Part shown: in pieces, positions 1-12,079 of the stretch
Position numbering within the stretch: the stretch's first letter is position 1
How the letters are laid out: the number at the start of each line of letters is the position of its first letter
NCBI RefSeq assembly: GCF_000247695.1
Contig: NW_004624805.1
Coordinates: 2,568,027-2,632,026 of the forward strand
Reading direction: 5' to 3'
DNA from: Heterocephalus glaber
Lineage: Eukaryota > Chordata > Mammalia > Rodentia > Bathyergidae
DNA length: 64,000 bases
Position numbers and translations under genes: made by a program
The notes under the pieces: generated by a model
Told to the model about the DNA's origin: nothing
Databases searched by the model: none
The model's input: the letters and a program-made list of their open reading frames with translations, nothing else

Positions 1-929
1 AGTTGCACACTTTGCCTGGCCTTCTAATAGCTGCGCTCATAGTTCTCAGAAGGCGGTAATTTTATTCCTTGAGCATTTACCCTTCTTATCTCATTGGTAG
101 CTTCCTGTGACTTGGACTTCTTGGTTATCTGAAGAATATAACATTTAATCACAACATCTCCAAGTCACTAATGTTTCTTGTTATTCTATGTACTGTAGTC
201 AAGAACTCTGAAGGGGTTGAGATTTTTCTCCATCCGCAAACTAATGATTTAACATGACTCAGCATCATGGGTGACTTCACTGCTCACGGAAGAGCGGCAG
301 CCAGGTGCCATCCTAGCTGCTTCCCTGAGCCTTGCTTCCCACGGGGCTGTTCTAAGTGGGTCGGTGAAACCAGCCAACCCGGAAGGGTTCTGGACAGACA
401 CACTGCACCCGAGGAACTCAGGCCCTCTGTAACCAGCCTGACCTTTGTAAACCTGTCTGACCTTTGCCCCCAAGGGGAAAAACTTTATCTTTGTTATGCT
501 GGACAATAAATGGGCCTGTTCTTTCCTCCAGAAGGGAGCACCATCTCAGTTCTCCAAGCTGTTGGCTGCGTAAACATCCTTAAATACAAAGTCCAAACTA
601 AAGATAGTTAGCGTCTGTGCAGGCAAGATGCACAGAAACCCGAGACCGTGGGGAGCTTTGTGCTCAAAACCATGGCTCCCACCTATATACGACACCCAAA
701 TTCTGGACTTGAGTTTGCCCCACTTTGATTTCTCCAATAGCTGATAGTTTAGAGAATTATTGGCATTAAATCCTGACCATCTTCTTTCAGTCATAACAAG
801 CCATACCCCTGGCCCTTCTATCTATTTAGGTATGATTATTCTTTGGCAGAACGTTCTAATTTTTTTCCTTTTTACCCAAATACTTCTCACTCAATCCATA
901 GACATTTTAAAACTCTCACCATGTCTACA

Positions 930-964
<35 letters not shown>
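930..964. repeat. (AAT)n microsatellite
   Basis: About 12 AAT/ATA units followed by AACAACAAT. Confidence 0.95.
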
Positions 965-967
<3 letters not shown>

Positions 968-1989
968 CAATACAGAAACAAATATCCAAGCGATCAATGT
1001 AAAAAAAAAAACAGGGGAGGGAACAGATTGGAAAGCAAGCACTAAATAAACAATTCAGCCTGGTGAGTGCTTTGGAAGGAAACAGGTAAATAGTTCTGTC
1101 TTTTTCAGAAGAGATACTCTTACTTTTGAATTAAATTTTTTTTTTCCTGAACCAAAGAAATAGGATGTTACACTCAATGGTTAGCTTTAAAATCTACTTG
1201 AATTTCTGGAAGTAGGCCTCCTGGACTGTGGACAGCAATTTCTTCTGGGAGAAACTACTGGAGCAGGAAAGACATTGTCATTTGCTGCAGCCTTTTCTGT
1301 TTGGCCTTCACACAGATGAGAACTCAAAGCGTCCACTCCCTGTTGCTTTATTGCCCCCTCAGGGCCAGCTACTCGGTCAAGGACAGCCCAATCCAAAGCT
1401 GTCCTTTCTCTGCATGGAGCTCCAGGTTCGGTGGGGATTCAGCTCTGTGTTGTCCACACCAGAGCTCCCGAAGCCGAGGCCTCAGACAGGCACCGCGCCT
1501 GGCCCACTAGGAACTGGGCTCACCAGGGAGGGATCTGGGTTGCAGTGCTCCTCTGCATAACCCCAAACTTCTCCCCTTCCTCCAGCCCATGGAAAAATTG
1601 TCTTTCACAAAATCGGTCACTGGTGCCAAGAAACTTGGGGACTCCTGGCCTAGAATGGCACCTGAAGAGCTTGCAGGCCAGCAGGGGACACCAAGAGCAT
1701 CTAACTCGAGGAGCTGATGCAAGCCCATGGGGCAGGCCCCACTTGAGTGCCAGCGTGGCCTACATGCTCTGCTCATAGGCAGACCCTGTGGACCCCAAAT
1801 ACAAGCACGTGGAAGACGAGAATGTGGACAAAGGACTCTATATTCAAGGTAGAAACTCTGAGTTTCAAATGACCTCTTGGCAGGAAGGCGACTGATATCT
1901 TGAGAGTCCTTTAAGGTGGGTGGGGAAATCTGCAGGGAAGCCCTAGGCCTGCTCACCTTCTTCATCTGTAAATTAGTAGGGCACCACAG

Positions 1990-2170
1990 CAGAAGAACCT
2001 GATACTGAGAGTCAGGAACAGCTGGGCTTGTACTTCAGATTTGCCAGTAACCAGCTGTGTGACCATAGCAAGTTACTCTATGAGTTTCGGTTACTCCTGA
2101 GAAAAAGGCTACAGAAAGAGCCGAGCGCCTACCCAGTGGGCATTCAGTGAGCTGCCAGTGTGTTAATGAA
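1990..2170 (+). repeat. MIR-like ancient SINE
   Basis: CAGCTGTGTGACCATAGC and AAGTTACTCTATGAG in the typical MIR order, diverged. Confidence 0.45.
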
Positions 2171-2312
2171 CAGTGTCACAGCTTATCTGCACCAAACCTC
2201 GATGGTCACACTGTGAGTCACCAGCTTCTGTCTGGATGATGGGCCACACGGAGCTCGGGTCCAGTGGGCTGCAGGGCTGGCTGCTGGACACATGGGTTTG
2301 GGAGTCGTCACT

Positions 2313-2660
2313 GTATTCGTCAGAGTTCCATCACTGTAGCAGATACCCAAGACAAAACCAGTTTATAAGGGAGAGAAAGTTGCTGGCTCACTGCTTCAGA
2401 GGTTCCCATCCAAGATGCCATTGCTTCTGCTCCACGGCTTTCAGGGCTGTGCAGCTCATGATCCCAGGAGTGTGTGGTGGAGCAGAACATCGCATAATCT
2501 CATGGCCAAGGGGTGAGAGAGGGGAAGAGGAAGAGACAGAAGTCTACTGTTGCCTTTAGGGGCACATGCCCCGTGTCCTGAAGACTCCCAGCAGCCCCCA
2601 CGCCTTAGAGTTTCCACCACCTCCCAGGAGCGTCAAGCCTTTAACACGGGCCTTGGAGAC
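2313..2660 (-). mobile_element. MaLR-type LTR, diverged
   Basis: A diverged inverted copy: GTCAGAGTTCCATCACTG, ACCAGTTTATAAGGGAG, GGCTCACTGCTTCAGAGG, GCAGAACATCGC, then TTTCCACCACCTCCCAGG. The block order matches the other inverted LTRs of this window. Confidence 0.5.
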
Positions 2661-2984
2661 AGCCAGGATCTACTTCTAGACTAGATGAGAGAAGAAAACA
2701 GTTGGGGTTCATCACAAAGGTCAGAAGCCAACGAGCTCTAGGGTCCTGAACCTGCTCCTCGCCGGAAGCACGGTTGTGCATTTTCTTCCGCCTGCGCCCA
2801 GGCATCCATGCTTAGCACAGGCCAGGCTTCTGTGAGGGGCAGGTGCCCCAGAGAGGGCAGCAGCTCCAGGATAAGTCGGCCCATTCCTCAAGGCCAGGAA
2901 TGGGGAAACCTCTGAATATGGTGCCAGGCCCAGTGGAAGACTCCCGGACTTACCTTCCTCTCTTTCTGTCTTTCCCTCTTTCAC

Positions 2985-3159
2985 GGTGCTGAGGACAACA
3001 CCGGGCCTTCACACTGAGCCACATCCCCGGCCCCTTTTTCACTTTGACACAGGCTCTCATGAAGCCACTGAGCTGCCCAGGCTGGGCTTGAACTTGCCGT
3101 CATCCTGCCTCAGCCTCCCAGGGTGCTGAGATCACAGCCTGGGCCGCCACGCCCGGCTT
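2985..3159 (-). mobile_element. B1-dID SINE, inverted
   Basis: ID half inverted (CTTCACACTGAGCCACATCC) followed by B1 half inverted (GCCCAGGCTGGGCTTGAAC, CTCAGCCTCCCAGG). Confidence 0.8.
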
Positions 3160-4152
3160 CTCTGGCCCCTACACGGGCATGGAAAGCCCGCCTGGGTGTC
3201 TGCTAAGGGGCCTGCACTGATTTTTCTCTGCAGCAGAGGAGCCTCCTGTCCTCCTCGGCCTTTTCCTGTGTGCTTCTGCTCCTTGGCTCGGTTTCCCTTC
3301 TGTTGTCACCAGGTCAGATGACCCCATGCCTGGTCTCAATAATACAAACAACTCCACTGTGTGCCATTGAAGAGCAAGTGCAGCCGACAGGAAGTGACAC
3401 CCTCCCCAGCCCTGCCCTGTGAAAGGAAGGAGGAACTGCAGGAACCCCTCTTCAAGAAATTCCCAATGACACTGGTATTTAAAGAAACTTTCTGGGAAGA
3501 GGCAGCCGCTGGAATGGAAGGGCTGAACTACAGAGTTATTGTGTTCTGTTTTTTGTGGAAAAATAACCTGGCTGTCATTAGAGCAAGGTTTCACTACCCC
3601 CACTTATGCATCTCACAGGCATACAGCAAACACTTGGTGAACAAATTTGTTGATGTGTTTTTCAAAATACAGTAGGAGGAGGACTTAAACCCTGGCCTGC
3701 TCATAGGCAGAAGCCCTTTGGGAGACACTGTCAAATTTAAACACACTCTTTCATTAATAAGGACACAACAGACCTTTGCCATTCAATAAATCATGACCCT
3801 CACAGGTCCCCAGTCTGATGCTGATAGAAATGACTGTCATGCAGGTGAGGAGCAGGGTCACACGTGACAGCTCCTTAAGGATCACACTGGGTTTGCAGGC
3901 CCTCAAACCTCTTGTTAAATGTCACTTAAGCTGTAACCAATCACAACACTTGGTGGCCTTTTTATTTTTCAGGTAGAAATACATTCAAAAAGTTTCATAT
4001 GGCATGTTTCATCTTATATGAAAAACTTAAACCATGAATGAATGAATGAATGAATAAAATAAAGGAAAGATGATAGGAAGTTGAAAGGTAGACTCTTGGA
4101 GATAGGGGAGGAAAGAGAGAGGGTAAAAGAATTGAAAATGAATATGCATGTC

Positions 4153-4560
4153 TTAGTTACTTTTCTCAGTGCTGAGACAAAATACTCAACACCCACAAAT
4201 TAAGGGAGGAAAGGTTTATTAGGCTCACAGTCTGTAGAGGTTTCAGTCCATAATCAGCGGGCTCCAAGGCAGGGTGGCATGGTGGAGGGACATCACGGAG
4301 GAGAAACAGTCCACGGCAGGGCAGACAGAAGGCAGAAAAACAATGAAGTAGCAAATGACAAGACTTTTTTGTCCTTTGTATTTTATCAAGGCTACCCACC
4401 CTTAGGTCAGGTAGCACTCACACCCTTAATCTTAGTATTGCAGAATGAATAAATCCCATCACCACAGACCCTAGATCTGGCAACCTCTGGAAAGCCCCAC
4501 TTTTGACCTTGTGAGGCTTTGGGGGACCTCTAGGCACAGCCATAACTACCTGAACCAATT
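4153..4560 (-). mobile_element. MaLR-type LTR, copy A
   Basis: It reads CTTAGTTACTTTTCTC, then ACAAAATACTCAACACCC, then a TTTATTAGGCTCACAG segment (AATAAA on the minus strand), GAGGTTTCAGTCCATAATC and GGCTCCAAGGC. This order is that of an inverted MaLR-type (ERVL-MaLR) LTR. It is clearly paralogous to the LTR at 5504-5905, with the same block order to the CTCTGGAAAGCCCCAC segment. Confidence 0.65.
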
Positions 4561-4654
4561 CTCCAAAATGAATATCAATACTCTTTATCACAAACATGCA
4601 CTAATTTTAAGAAGAGAAAAAGGAAGAGAGGAAGGGGGGAAATTTGGTGACTTG

Positions 4655-4740
4655 GGGAGATCCTGTCTCAAAAAATTTTTAAAAAATGTTTAAATGACTA
4701 AAGATGTAGCTCAGTGTGAGGGCCGTGTTTCACTTCTCAG
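4655..4740 (+). mobile_element. B1-dID fragment
   Basis: The end of a B1 (GAGATCCTGTCTCAAAAA), linker, then an ID-type box A (AAAGATGTAGCTCAGTG). Both ends are missing. Confidence 0.55.
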
Positions 4741-4937
4741 GTGTTTTTTTAGGCATTACTGGGGAAAAGGAAAATTAAACAAGCCAAAAGTCAGCAAGAG
4801 AAGGCATGAGGCTTTACTTAAATTAATACCAATAAATAGAACAAATAGAAGCATATTTCATACAGAAAATAGGGGAGCCAAAGACTTAAGAAAATTGATT
4901 TCCAAGGTCTTGTGAAGTATAAGAGCCCCTGCTTCTT

Positions 4938-5290
4938 ATCTTATTCTGGATATCCCAAGACCCTCAGAGGATGCCTAAAATCACAGTCNNNNNNNNNNNN
5001 NNNNNNNNNNNNNNNNNNNNNNNNNNNNNNNNNNNNNNNNNNNNNNNNNNNNNNNNNNNNNNNNNNNNNNNNNNNNNNNNNNNNNNNNCAAGTGCATATC
5101 TACTATACAGTTTAATTTCTAATTACAGTAAAATAACAACAGTGACTAATAATGAAACAGAACAATAATAATATTGTTGTTATTTAAAACTTTTATTTAT
5201 TTCTGCAACTTCTCATTTAATATCTTTGGATTATGGTTGATTGTGAGTAACCGTGACCATGGAATGGGAAATCAGATAATGGGGAAGCAC
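4938..5290 (+). mobile_element. MER2-like Tigger DNA transposon remnant, broken by the gap
   Basis: The left part matches the MER2 5' region as I recall it (CCAAGACCCTC, GGATGCCTAAAATC). The right part matches the following AT-rich segment (AGTTTAATTTCTAATTA, TAATAATGAAACAGAACAA) and a degenerate right end with repeated CCGTGACC-like units. MER2 is a non-autonomous TcMar-Tigger element. The order across the gap is consistent with one copy. Confidence 0.7.
4989..5088. other. Assembly gap (100 N)
   Basis: Exactly 100 Ns, the usual placeholder for a gap of unknown size. It interrupts a MER2-like element, and flanking sequence belongs to the same element on both sides. Confidence 0.99.
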
Positions 5291-5503
5291 TGCAATACAA
5301 ACTACTAAATTACACACACCTCCCTGTCTCTCCACAAGTGCTCCAAATCAGTGATTTATTTTTTTACCAATGAGAAGAAAAAATGAATTCACTCTGCTTC
5401 AACCCCTAGGTCCTGTAGTGGAAGGAAAAATGGTTTCCATTACCTTTCTAGGGTCCTTAGGTGGGCTTCAGGTTAAATTGACATAAGACAGATTAAAGGA
5501 ATG

Positions 5504-5905
5504 TCTTAGTTGCCTTTCTTATTGTGAGACAAAATACCCAACATCCACAAGTTAAAGAAGAGGTTTATTTTAGCTCACAGTTTATAGAGGTTTCACTCTA
5601 TAATCAGCTGGCTCCAAGGCAGGGTGACATGGCAGAGGGGCATCATAGAGGAGAAACAGTCCATGGAGTGGCAGGGCAGGCAGAAGGTAGCAAGCAGCAA
5701 GCAACAGCAGCAGCAGGAACAGCAGCCTTCCCATTCCCTTATAGTATATCCAGGCTGCAGGCTTATTGATTGGTGCCACCCATACCCAGTGTGGGGCATC
5801 CTTAATCCCAGCACCACACACCCTAGGTCCAGCCACCTCTGAAAAGCCCCACCTCTGACCACACAAGGCTTTGCAGGGACACTGAGACACAAGCCATGAC
5901 AAGGA
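5504..5905 (-). mobile_element. MaLR-type LTR, copy B
   Basis: Same family and orientation as 4153-4560: CTTAGTTGCCTTTCTT, AAAATACCCAACATCC, GGTTTATTTTAGCTCAC, then a CAG-rich patch at about 5690-5725 and the AAAGCCCCACCTCTGACC end segment. It retains a TTTATT, i.e. AATAAA on the minus strand. Confidence 0.65.
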
Positions 5906-8064
5906 GCAAATCTCCCTTAATCAGAAGCATCCAGAGGACAATCCCACAAAAGAAGAGACCAGAAGAAGGGTCAGGTGATCACAGATTACATAGCACCCTG
6001 GGCTGGAGAAAGTAGTACCAGGGGCTTGGGGATTTCTATGGGGTGGGGAGACACAGGTTTGTGGGCAGTAGGAGGGGAAAAGGGCCAGAGTTGAGCTTGC
6101 TGTGTGATGCAGATCAAAGTCTGTCAGCTAATAAGAGTTATGGAGCAGCATTCTTCTTGACATATACTTTTACTAACGTAGATTTCTTTCTAGGACGCAA
6201 ATCTCTTTTACAAAAGGACAGCTTTTCAGAGCGAAATCTGTCTCTATAGTGACTCTGAATAACAAGCTTGAAATACCCCAGAAAGCTGTATTTGGGGGAA
6301 CTATCTCCTCTCCTCCAGTTGTGTTTGGGACGGCACAGCCCCAGCCCCTCATCTCTCTGTCACCTCTGAATCCCAACATTTGCGGTGACTCACAACACTG
6401 GCGTCTTCTGCTCACCCATTCTCTCGGCCCAGAGTAAGGCATCCGCCATTACCTCCCATAATTTGCCGAGGTTGACCATATGCTTTGACCATTTCCTTGT
6501 ACCACACGCTCGGCCACACTTTCGTATTCGGTTCCGTTTCATTTTTTAAAGCCTGTCACACCCCACGACATAACTCCACTGCTGAGCCTGTGGAGAGGAA
6601 GCTCTTTCATAAAAGCCACATGGCACAAGGTTTCTGCTCCCCCTTCTCCACCCTGGGCCAGGGTTGGGGGCTCACCTGTGCTGAGGAAATGAACAGATGG
6701 CCAAAGAATGAAGAAGAGCACACCAGAGCGCAACTTTCCCCCTTCTGTGAAGCAGAGTTGAGAAAGAACTGTTTATCTATTGCATTTTAAAAAGGGAATG
6801 AGGGGCTGGGTTGGAACTCAGAGGGAGAGAATGTCTTAAGGGTGATTCAGTGCCCAGCCCCAGAAAGAAGGGAGTGAATGTTGGCTTTTATTCCTCATTC
6901 TCCAAAATCTGCCCATACCCTCACTTCCCAAAAAGAGGAGTTTTGGGGGGTGGGAGATTAGGAAATCAGGGCATTCAAGCTTAATAATGACAACCTTATC
7001 ACCTCAGAAAGAAGCATATCAACCAAGAACCCAGATTCTGGAGGCACCCTATGAAATGCAAATTAAGGCTCCCAAGCAAAGCTGCGGTGGACATTCATCT
7101 GCAGGAGCGGGAGGAGATGCGCTCCAGGGGCCCCAGTCCTGTGAGATTCTTTAGCAAGGGCCTTGCAGGGCTCTGGCTAAGGAGGCTCCTACTGTTCTTC
7201 ACGTCCCTGTGCCGTGTGGGCCACCAGAGGGAGCTGGATGGTGCAGAAATTGCCTGCATTTGCAACACTAGTCACTAGAGGACAGCACTAGAGGACGGCA
7301 CTGGAGGACGGCACTAGACACCCAGAGAGCTGGCCCTTGTGTTTTCTTAATGTATCTCTTTTTAAAACTCCACTGGCACTTTTGGTGCTCTTTAGTGATT
7401 TTGACTATTTTTTTCCAACCCAGTTCAAAAGCCAGCAACAGTTAATCCTGAAGCAGATGCATGTGCATCCTGTGAGCACTCAGTGTCCAAAATATGATCC
7501 AATTGGGCCAAAAGTCACCCTCCTTCACCAGTTAACAAATCCCTACAGAGTCCACTTTCATGCCCAGACTTCAGAGTCGAAATGTAGAAGGGTTTGTACA
7601 AGCAACAGAGTACACAAAACTCAGTCCCCTGTACCACAAAGGAAAACAGTAAGTTTAAAACTCTGCAGGGCCTTCCTGTCATTCAGCAGAGGGGACTGTG
7701 GGGTGCAGTGGCGGGGTCCTGTCCCCAGTGTGCTCTGGCACCGAGCTCATGGCTGCTTCCAGCGCTGAGAAGTGGGGCGTCCAGCAGCAGACTCGGGGTG
7801 CCAAGCCTGCCAGGGACCAGGGCCAGCCAGCATGGCATCAGGTGTGAGAACCAGCACCACGGGGCCTCATGAGCCTCTCCCTAATCTGATCTTTGAATTC
7901 GTCTCTAGTTAGGGACTCCTGAGCAACAACAAAATACACTCAGGGTTGGGGCTCGGCCTGGCCCCCTGCTGCCACCTTGCCTTCCTGTTCTCAGCCACCC
8001 GCTGCCCACAGCCCTGCCTGGAGCATGCCACTGCCCTACTGCGGGCATCACACAGGTGTAGAGT
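5906..8064. other. Noncoding DNA, no gene seen
   Basis: No repeat family recognised apart from the 13-bp tandem repeat at 7274. No exon-like frame. Confidence 0.55.
7274..7312 (+). repeat. 13-bp tandem repeat, three units
   Basis: Units ACTAGAGGACAGC, ACTAGAGGACGGC and ACTGGAGGACGGC, with a partial fourth (ACTAGACACC). Confidence 0.9.
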
Positions 8065-8260
8065 TCTTTTTTTCTTTTTCCTTGTAGTACTGGGTACCAA
8101 ACCTAGGGCCTTCACACTGAACTATATTTGGCTTTTCATTTTTTATTCTGAGGCAGGGTCTCACTTCGCCGTTAAGCTGCCTAGGCTGGGCTCACACTTG
8201 AAGTCCTCCTGCTCAGCCTCCCAGAGTGCTGGGGTTACAGGCGTGTGCCACCAGGTCCAC
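8065..8260 (-). mobile_element. B1-dID SINE, inverted
   Basis: ID half (TACCAAACCTAGGGCC, CACACTGAACTATA) then B1 half (CTGCCTAGGCTGGGCTC, AGAGTGCTGGGGTTACAGG). Confidence 0.8.
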
Positions 8261-8342
8261 CTCTCCTCCTCACCGAAGAATTCCAGTCAGGTTTCCTGTA
8301 TAAGAGTTTTCCTTGGGCCTTCAAAAGCCTCATTCCAAATAT

Positions 8343-8512
8343 GTACAAAATCAACAAGGAAGGGATCAAGAGGTGGATGAAGGGGGGGTTGCGGAAGGGG
8401 AAGGGAATGAAGAGGGGCATCGAGATGTGTTACACCGTGCGCCACCTCCCTGCGAGGGATGTAAGCATTATGTACTACGAACGCAACGCGTGCCAATAAA
8501 GAAAATGATCTG
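8343..8512 (+). mobile_element. L1 3' UTR terminal fragment
   Basis: A purine-rich GGAAGGGGAAGGGAATGAAG tract is followed by GTATGTACTACGA-like text and ends CGTGCCAATAAAGAAAATG. This is the usual layout of rodent L1 3' tails. An open frame across it is fortuitous. Confidence 0.5.
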
Positions 8513-8554
8513 AACAAAACCTAATCCCACTCATAGAAACGGACTTGCCCTGAA

Positions 8555-9330
8555 CCAGGTGCGTGCTGCCCGGACAGAAACTTCGGTCTGTGCCGCGCCC
8601 ACCTCGGTGCCTGGCGAGTCGCGGGCGCTGCAGACACGTGGAGTAGATGGAAGAAGGGCCTCGCAGGACGCCATCCACCGAAACGCGCTCTTCAGCAGCC
8701 GGCCTGGGTCTGGATTCGCAGTCCACTCAGGTCTACGCAGAGCCCTGTCCTGGAGAGGAGCTAGGTTACTTCCTGTTTGTTTGGACCACAAAAGTAGCTG
8801 CACCACTTTTGTGTCCACCGAAGTCGCCCTCGCTGTATCTCCAGGGCGCTCGCTGTCTGCACATCTGCGCTGCCCGGAGCCCCAGACAAGTCCACGGCCG
8901 CCGCTCGAGAGACAACAGTGAAGGCCAGGAAGCGGCTCTGCCTGAGCCAGAGGACACGGAGAGCAGCCGCCTGCGCCCCGCCCCGGCTGGCCCATTCCTC
9001 ATTAGCCCTGGATGGGACCCGGCCCAGGCCCCGCGGCCCGGCCCCTCAGCTGGGAGAGCAGGAAGCTGCCCGGGAGCCAGGGCAGTCAGAGCCGAGGCGC
9101 GGCACTGCTGCGAGTGGTGGCCACACAGCCCGGCGGCTGGAAGTCCTTGCCTGGCTAACCTGAAACCTCGTGCCCGGCACTCTGCCACCAGAGGGCGCCA
9201 GCGGGAACGCGGCCGGCAAGCCCTGCCCCGTCCTTGTCCAGCCTCCTAACTTCTGTCCGGACGCAGTCAGGTGATGCCGTCCTCAGCGCGCCCTGCTCCC
9301 GCTTGCGCCTGCTGTGGCGCTCGCTCGCTC
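8555..9330. promoter_or_regulatory. CpG-dense block, possible CpG island
   Basis: CG dinucleotides are frequent throughout (for example GCCGCGCCC, GTCGCGGGCGC, GGCCGCCGC, CCCGCGGCCCGGCCC, GAACGCGGCCGG), unlike the flanking DNA, which is CpG-poor. Length is near 780 bp. Such blocks usually mark promoters, but I see no exon with a recognisable product on either side. The long reading frames on both strands follow from the lack of AT-rich stop codons. Confidence 0.5.
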
Positions 9331-9464
9331 TTCTCTGTGCATTCACAGGTGATGCAAAGGTCCTGGCGCTGTGTGCTGCTCCCCTTCATGGAGCCACGTC
9401 CTCCTCCTTAGACCTCCTTATCTCCGGTCCTCCAGACAGCCACCTACCCTCCCCGTGCCCTGTT

Positions 9465-9840
9465 ATAGTTCGGATTTAAAATGGCCCGCGAAAGTCCCGT
9501 GTGATCCGAGGACTTCGGAAGGTGATTGGATCATGGGCGCATCCATCGGTGAGCTCAGGCTAAATGCGCTCTTAGAAGGCGGGGCCTGGTTGGAGGAGGT
9601 GGTCACCGGGGACTGACCTGGAAGGGCGCCTCCTTGCACCCCGCCCCTTCCTCTCTTTCTGGCTCTCTTGTTCTCTCTGATTTCTGATTCCCAGGGGTTG
9701 AGCAGCTTTCTTGGGCCAGGCCCTTCCACCATGCTGTTTCTGAATTACAGCTAGCAAACCATGGACTGCAACCTCTGAAACTGTGAGCCAAAATAAATGC
9801 TTCCTCCTTTAGGCAGTGTATGTCCAGTACTTTGTCCCAG
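9465..9840 (+). mobile_element. MaLR-type LTR, plus strand
   Basis: It starts TAGTTCGGATTTAAAATGG, has GTGATTGGATCATGGG and GGGCCTGGTTGGAGGAGG, then CTCTGAAACTGTGAGCC followed by AAATAAATGC, and ends GGGGACTAATTC. This is the order of an MST/THE1-like MaLR LTR read forward, with its polyadenylation signal near 9792. Confidence 0.65.
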
Positions 9841-12079
9841 CAATGAAAAGGGGACTAATTCTCGGCCCTACACTAACACATGTCCAAGACAGCAGATGTC
9901 TGCTCAAGTCCACCTCAAGGTCACCAGTCCAAAACAGAATGCATATGACTTTCCTCAGTGTATGGCTACCCAAGTAAATCTACTGGGGGAAAGATCAGGG
10001 AAAACACTACCATACGCAGTTGCTGTGACACTGCAGGGATCTTCTTGGTGGTGATCTGGACTCTCCTTCAGCCAGTCCAAGAGCTACACCCTCAGTCCAA
10101 GAGCTACATCAAGGCTGGAAACAGAACAAGGGCGAGTAACTTTGCATTGTGATGATTAATTTCTTTTGGTTTGAAATATTGTATTGAAGGCTGTCATCTC
10201 TCTCTCCCTGGGATCAATTCATTCTATTGGGCATTTCTGTAGACCACTGTGGATGAGGTTCCCCCGGCTGCTCATCCAGCTCTGCTGCCCATGAGGGTCA
10301 TTCCCCAGCCTGGGTTGTGAGGGTTACGTGTGTCCACCTGCCAGCACCTTTGCAGTGGGGAATCCCAACTACAGAGCAGTAACCTGTCTCCCAGACATGA
10401 TCCCCACCACACTCCTCATCGTGCTGCTGCTCCCTAACCACACAGTCCTCATGGCGTGGTCAGTAGGTGTCCTGTGGGGCCTCCCCAGGCAAATGCAGCC
10501 GGTAGCTTTCTTGATCTTATACAGGATCCACTGCAGCAGGCTCGCCTCGCTGACCCTTAGATCCTCCCTGCACAGTCTGCCACGGAAGCTTTAGCACCTC
10601 CGCTCCAGGTAGATGATCCATCATTTCCTCCACATCTGCAGAGCCATCCCTCCAAGGCCTGGTTCCCGGGGCCCCTGGCAGGGTGGGTCCTGTGCAGTGG
10701 AAGATCTCTCCAAAGACGAGGGTCCCCCTGACACGGCACCCGCAAGCTCCACTCCCAGCTGCATGATTCAGGTTCCCGCCAGGACTCAGGTCTTGCAGCC
10801 CCTCCCACGTATGATCCTCCCGGCCTCACCCCCACTGAGTGCCCCGGTGGTGAGGAGGGAACACGAGGGCATGACTGAGGAAGATAAGCACTACCTCACA
10901 AAGTGAGTGCCCCACTTAAGGCTCCTGTGTAGTCTGCCAATGAGAGGAGGGGCGATTACACAGGGAATGGGCTGCTCTCCTGGCTGTAGAAATGTAAGGG
11001 AGTTTGAGTATTTGTAGTTTTCAACACAAACACCCCCAGATCCCCACCCAGGCTCCAAGAGTCCGCCTTTGCCCTGTCAGGCTCTGACTCGACCTGAGAG
11101 GCTTTCAGAGCTGAGACTGCAGACTTTTCTCCACTCTGCTCTCCTACCCGTGTCCCCGAGCCTAGACCTCAGGTTGGGAGGTCCTCAACTTTGGAGGAAG
11201 TAGAATCGGCGCCTACAAGGAAACCCTGCTCCTTCCACACTTTGCTGGATTGGCGATCAATAGCTCTGAGCCTGGCAGTCTCTTCCGTCTCTCACAGCCT
11301 CGCAAGGCCACCAGCCTTCCGTTACTACGGTCTGCAGTGTGTTCCACAACCTGTGAGATGTGGTCTAAGCACTGCATCTGTCTCCATCCGTATTCCATTC
11401 CCAGGTAACAAGGGTGGAAAGCACTGTAACTGCTGAACTCTGCACACCAGGAACCCGCTGTGCCAAAGCTACCACCAATAGCAGAATCACCATGGCCAGC
11501 TGCCTGATGCATAGACTGATCCCGACTCCCTCCTTAGCATCTGGTCCTGCAGAACGGGCTCAGGTCTGGTTCCCTAAAGCAGAGCCCACCCAAGGCAGGG
11601 ATTTATACTTTCAAGAAGAAGAGAAGAAGGGAAGCAGGATGGGATGGGGATGGGACTAAACACGGATGTGATCTCAGCTGGAGTCCAGGGGACCCCCTCA
11701 GGGGCTCCAGAGCACAACTGCACCGCAGGATCAGCACACAGAGCCAAGGGAGTTGGCCTTGGGAAGCACCATTCGCCAATCACTGGCTGAGGGCTACTCC
11801 AGGGACCTGCAGTGGGTGTAAGCTCCCAGGAGAGGCAGCTCCCACTACACCAAGGGAAATTCTGGAAAGAAGCTGTGGGCCACAGGTCAAGGGCGTGGGG
11901 CTGGGAATCGATCCATTGGCTACAAGGCAGAACTTGGCTGGTGACAAGGGACAACATTACTTACTCAGAGGTCCAAAACCATCAAGGAAGGAACGGTGTC
12001 AAGAACCTGCACACAGAGAGACCTGTCGTACTGACAGCCTGGCCAGTCACCAGGGGATGCCCAGTCACCAATGAGGTGA

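Larger units (their letters stand above)
1..2312. other. Noncoding DNA, no gene seen
   Basis: Only an AAT run and a MIR-like repeat are recognisable. Short reading frames overlap on both strands without similarity to known proteins. Confidence 0.6.

Noticed and set aside
843..1049. Frame with poly-Asn from the AAT run
   Set aside because: A microsatellite translation artefact.
8245..8499. Open frame ending at an AATAAA, suggesting a processed pseudogene
   Set aside because: The segment combines the end of a B1 and an L1 3' tail; no parent protein is recognised.
8647..9249. 200-codon open frame in the CpG-dense block
   Set aside because: Explained by lack of stop codons in GC-rich DNA; frames on the other strand are equally long and none is recognisable.
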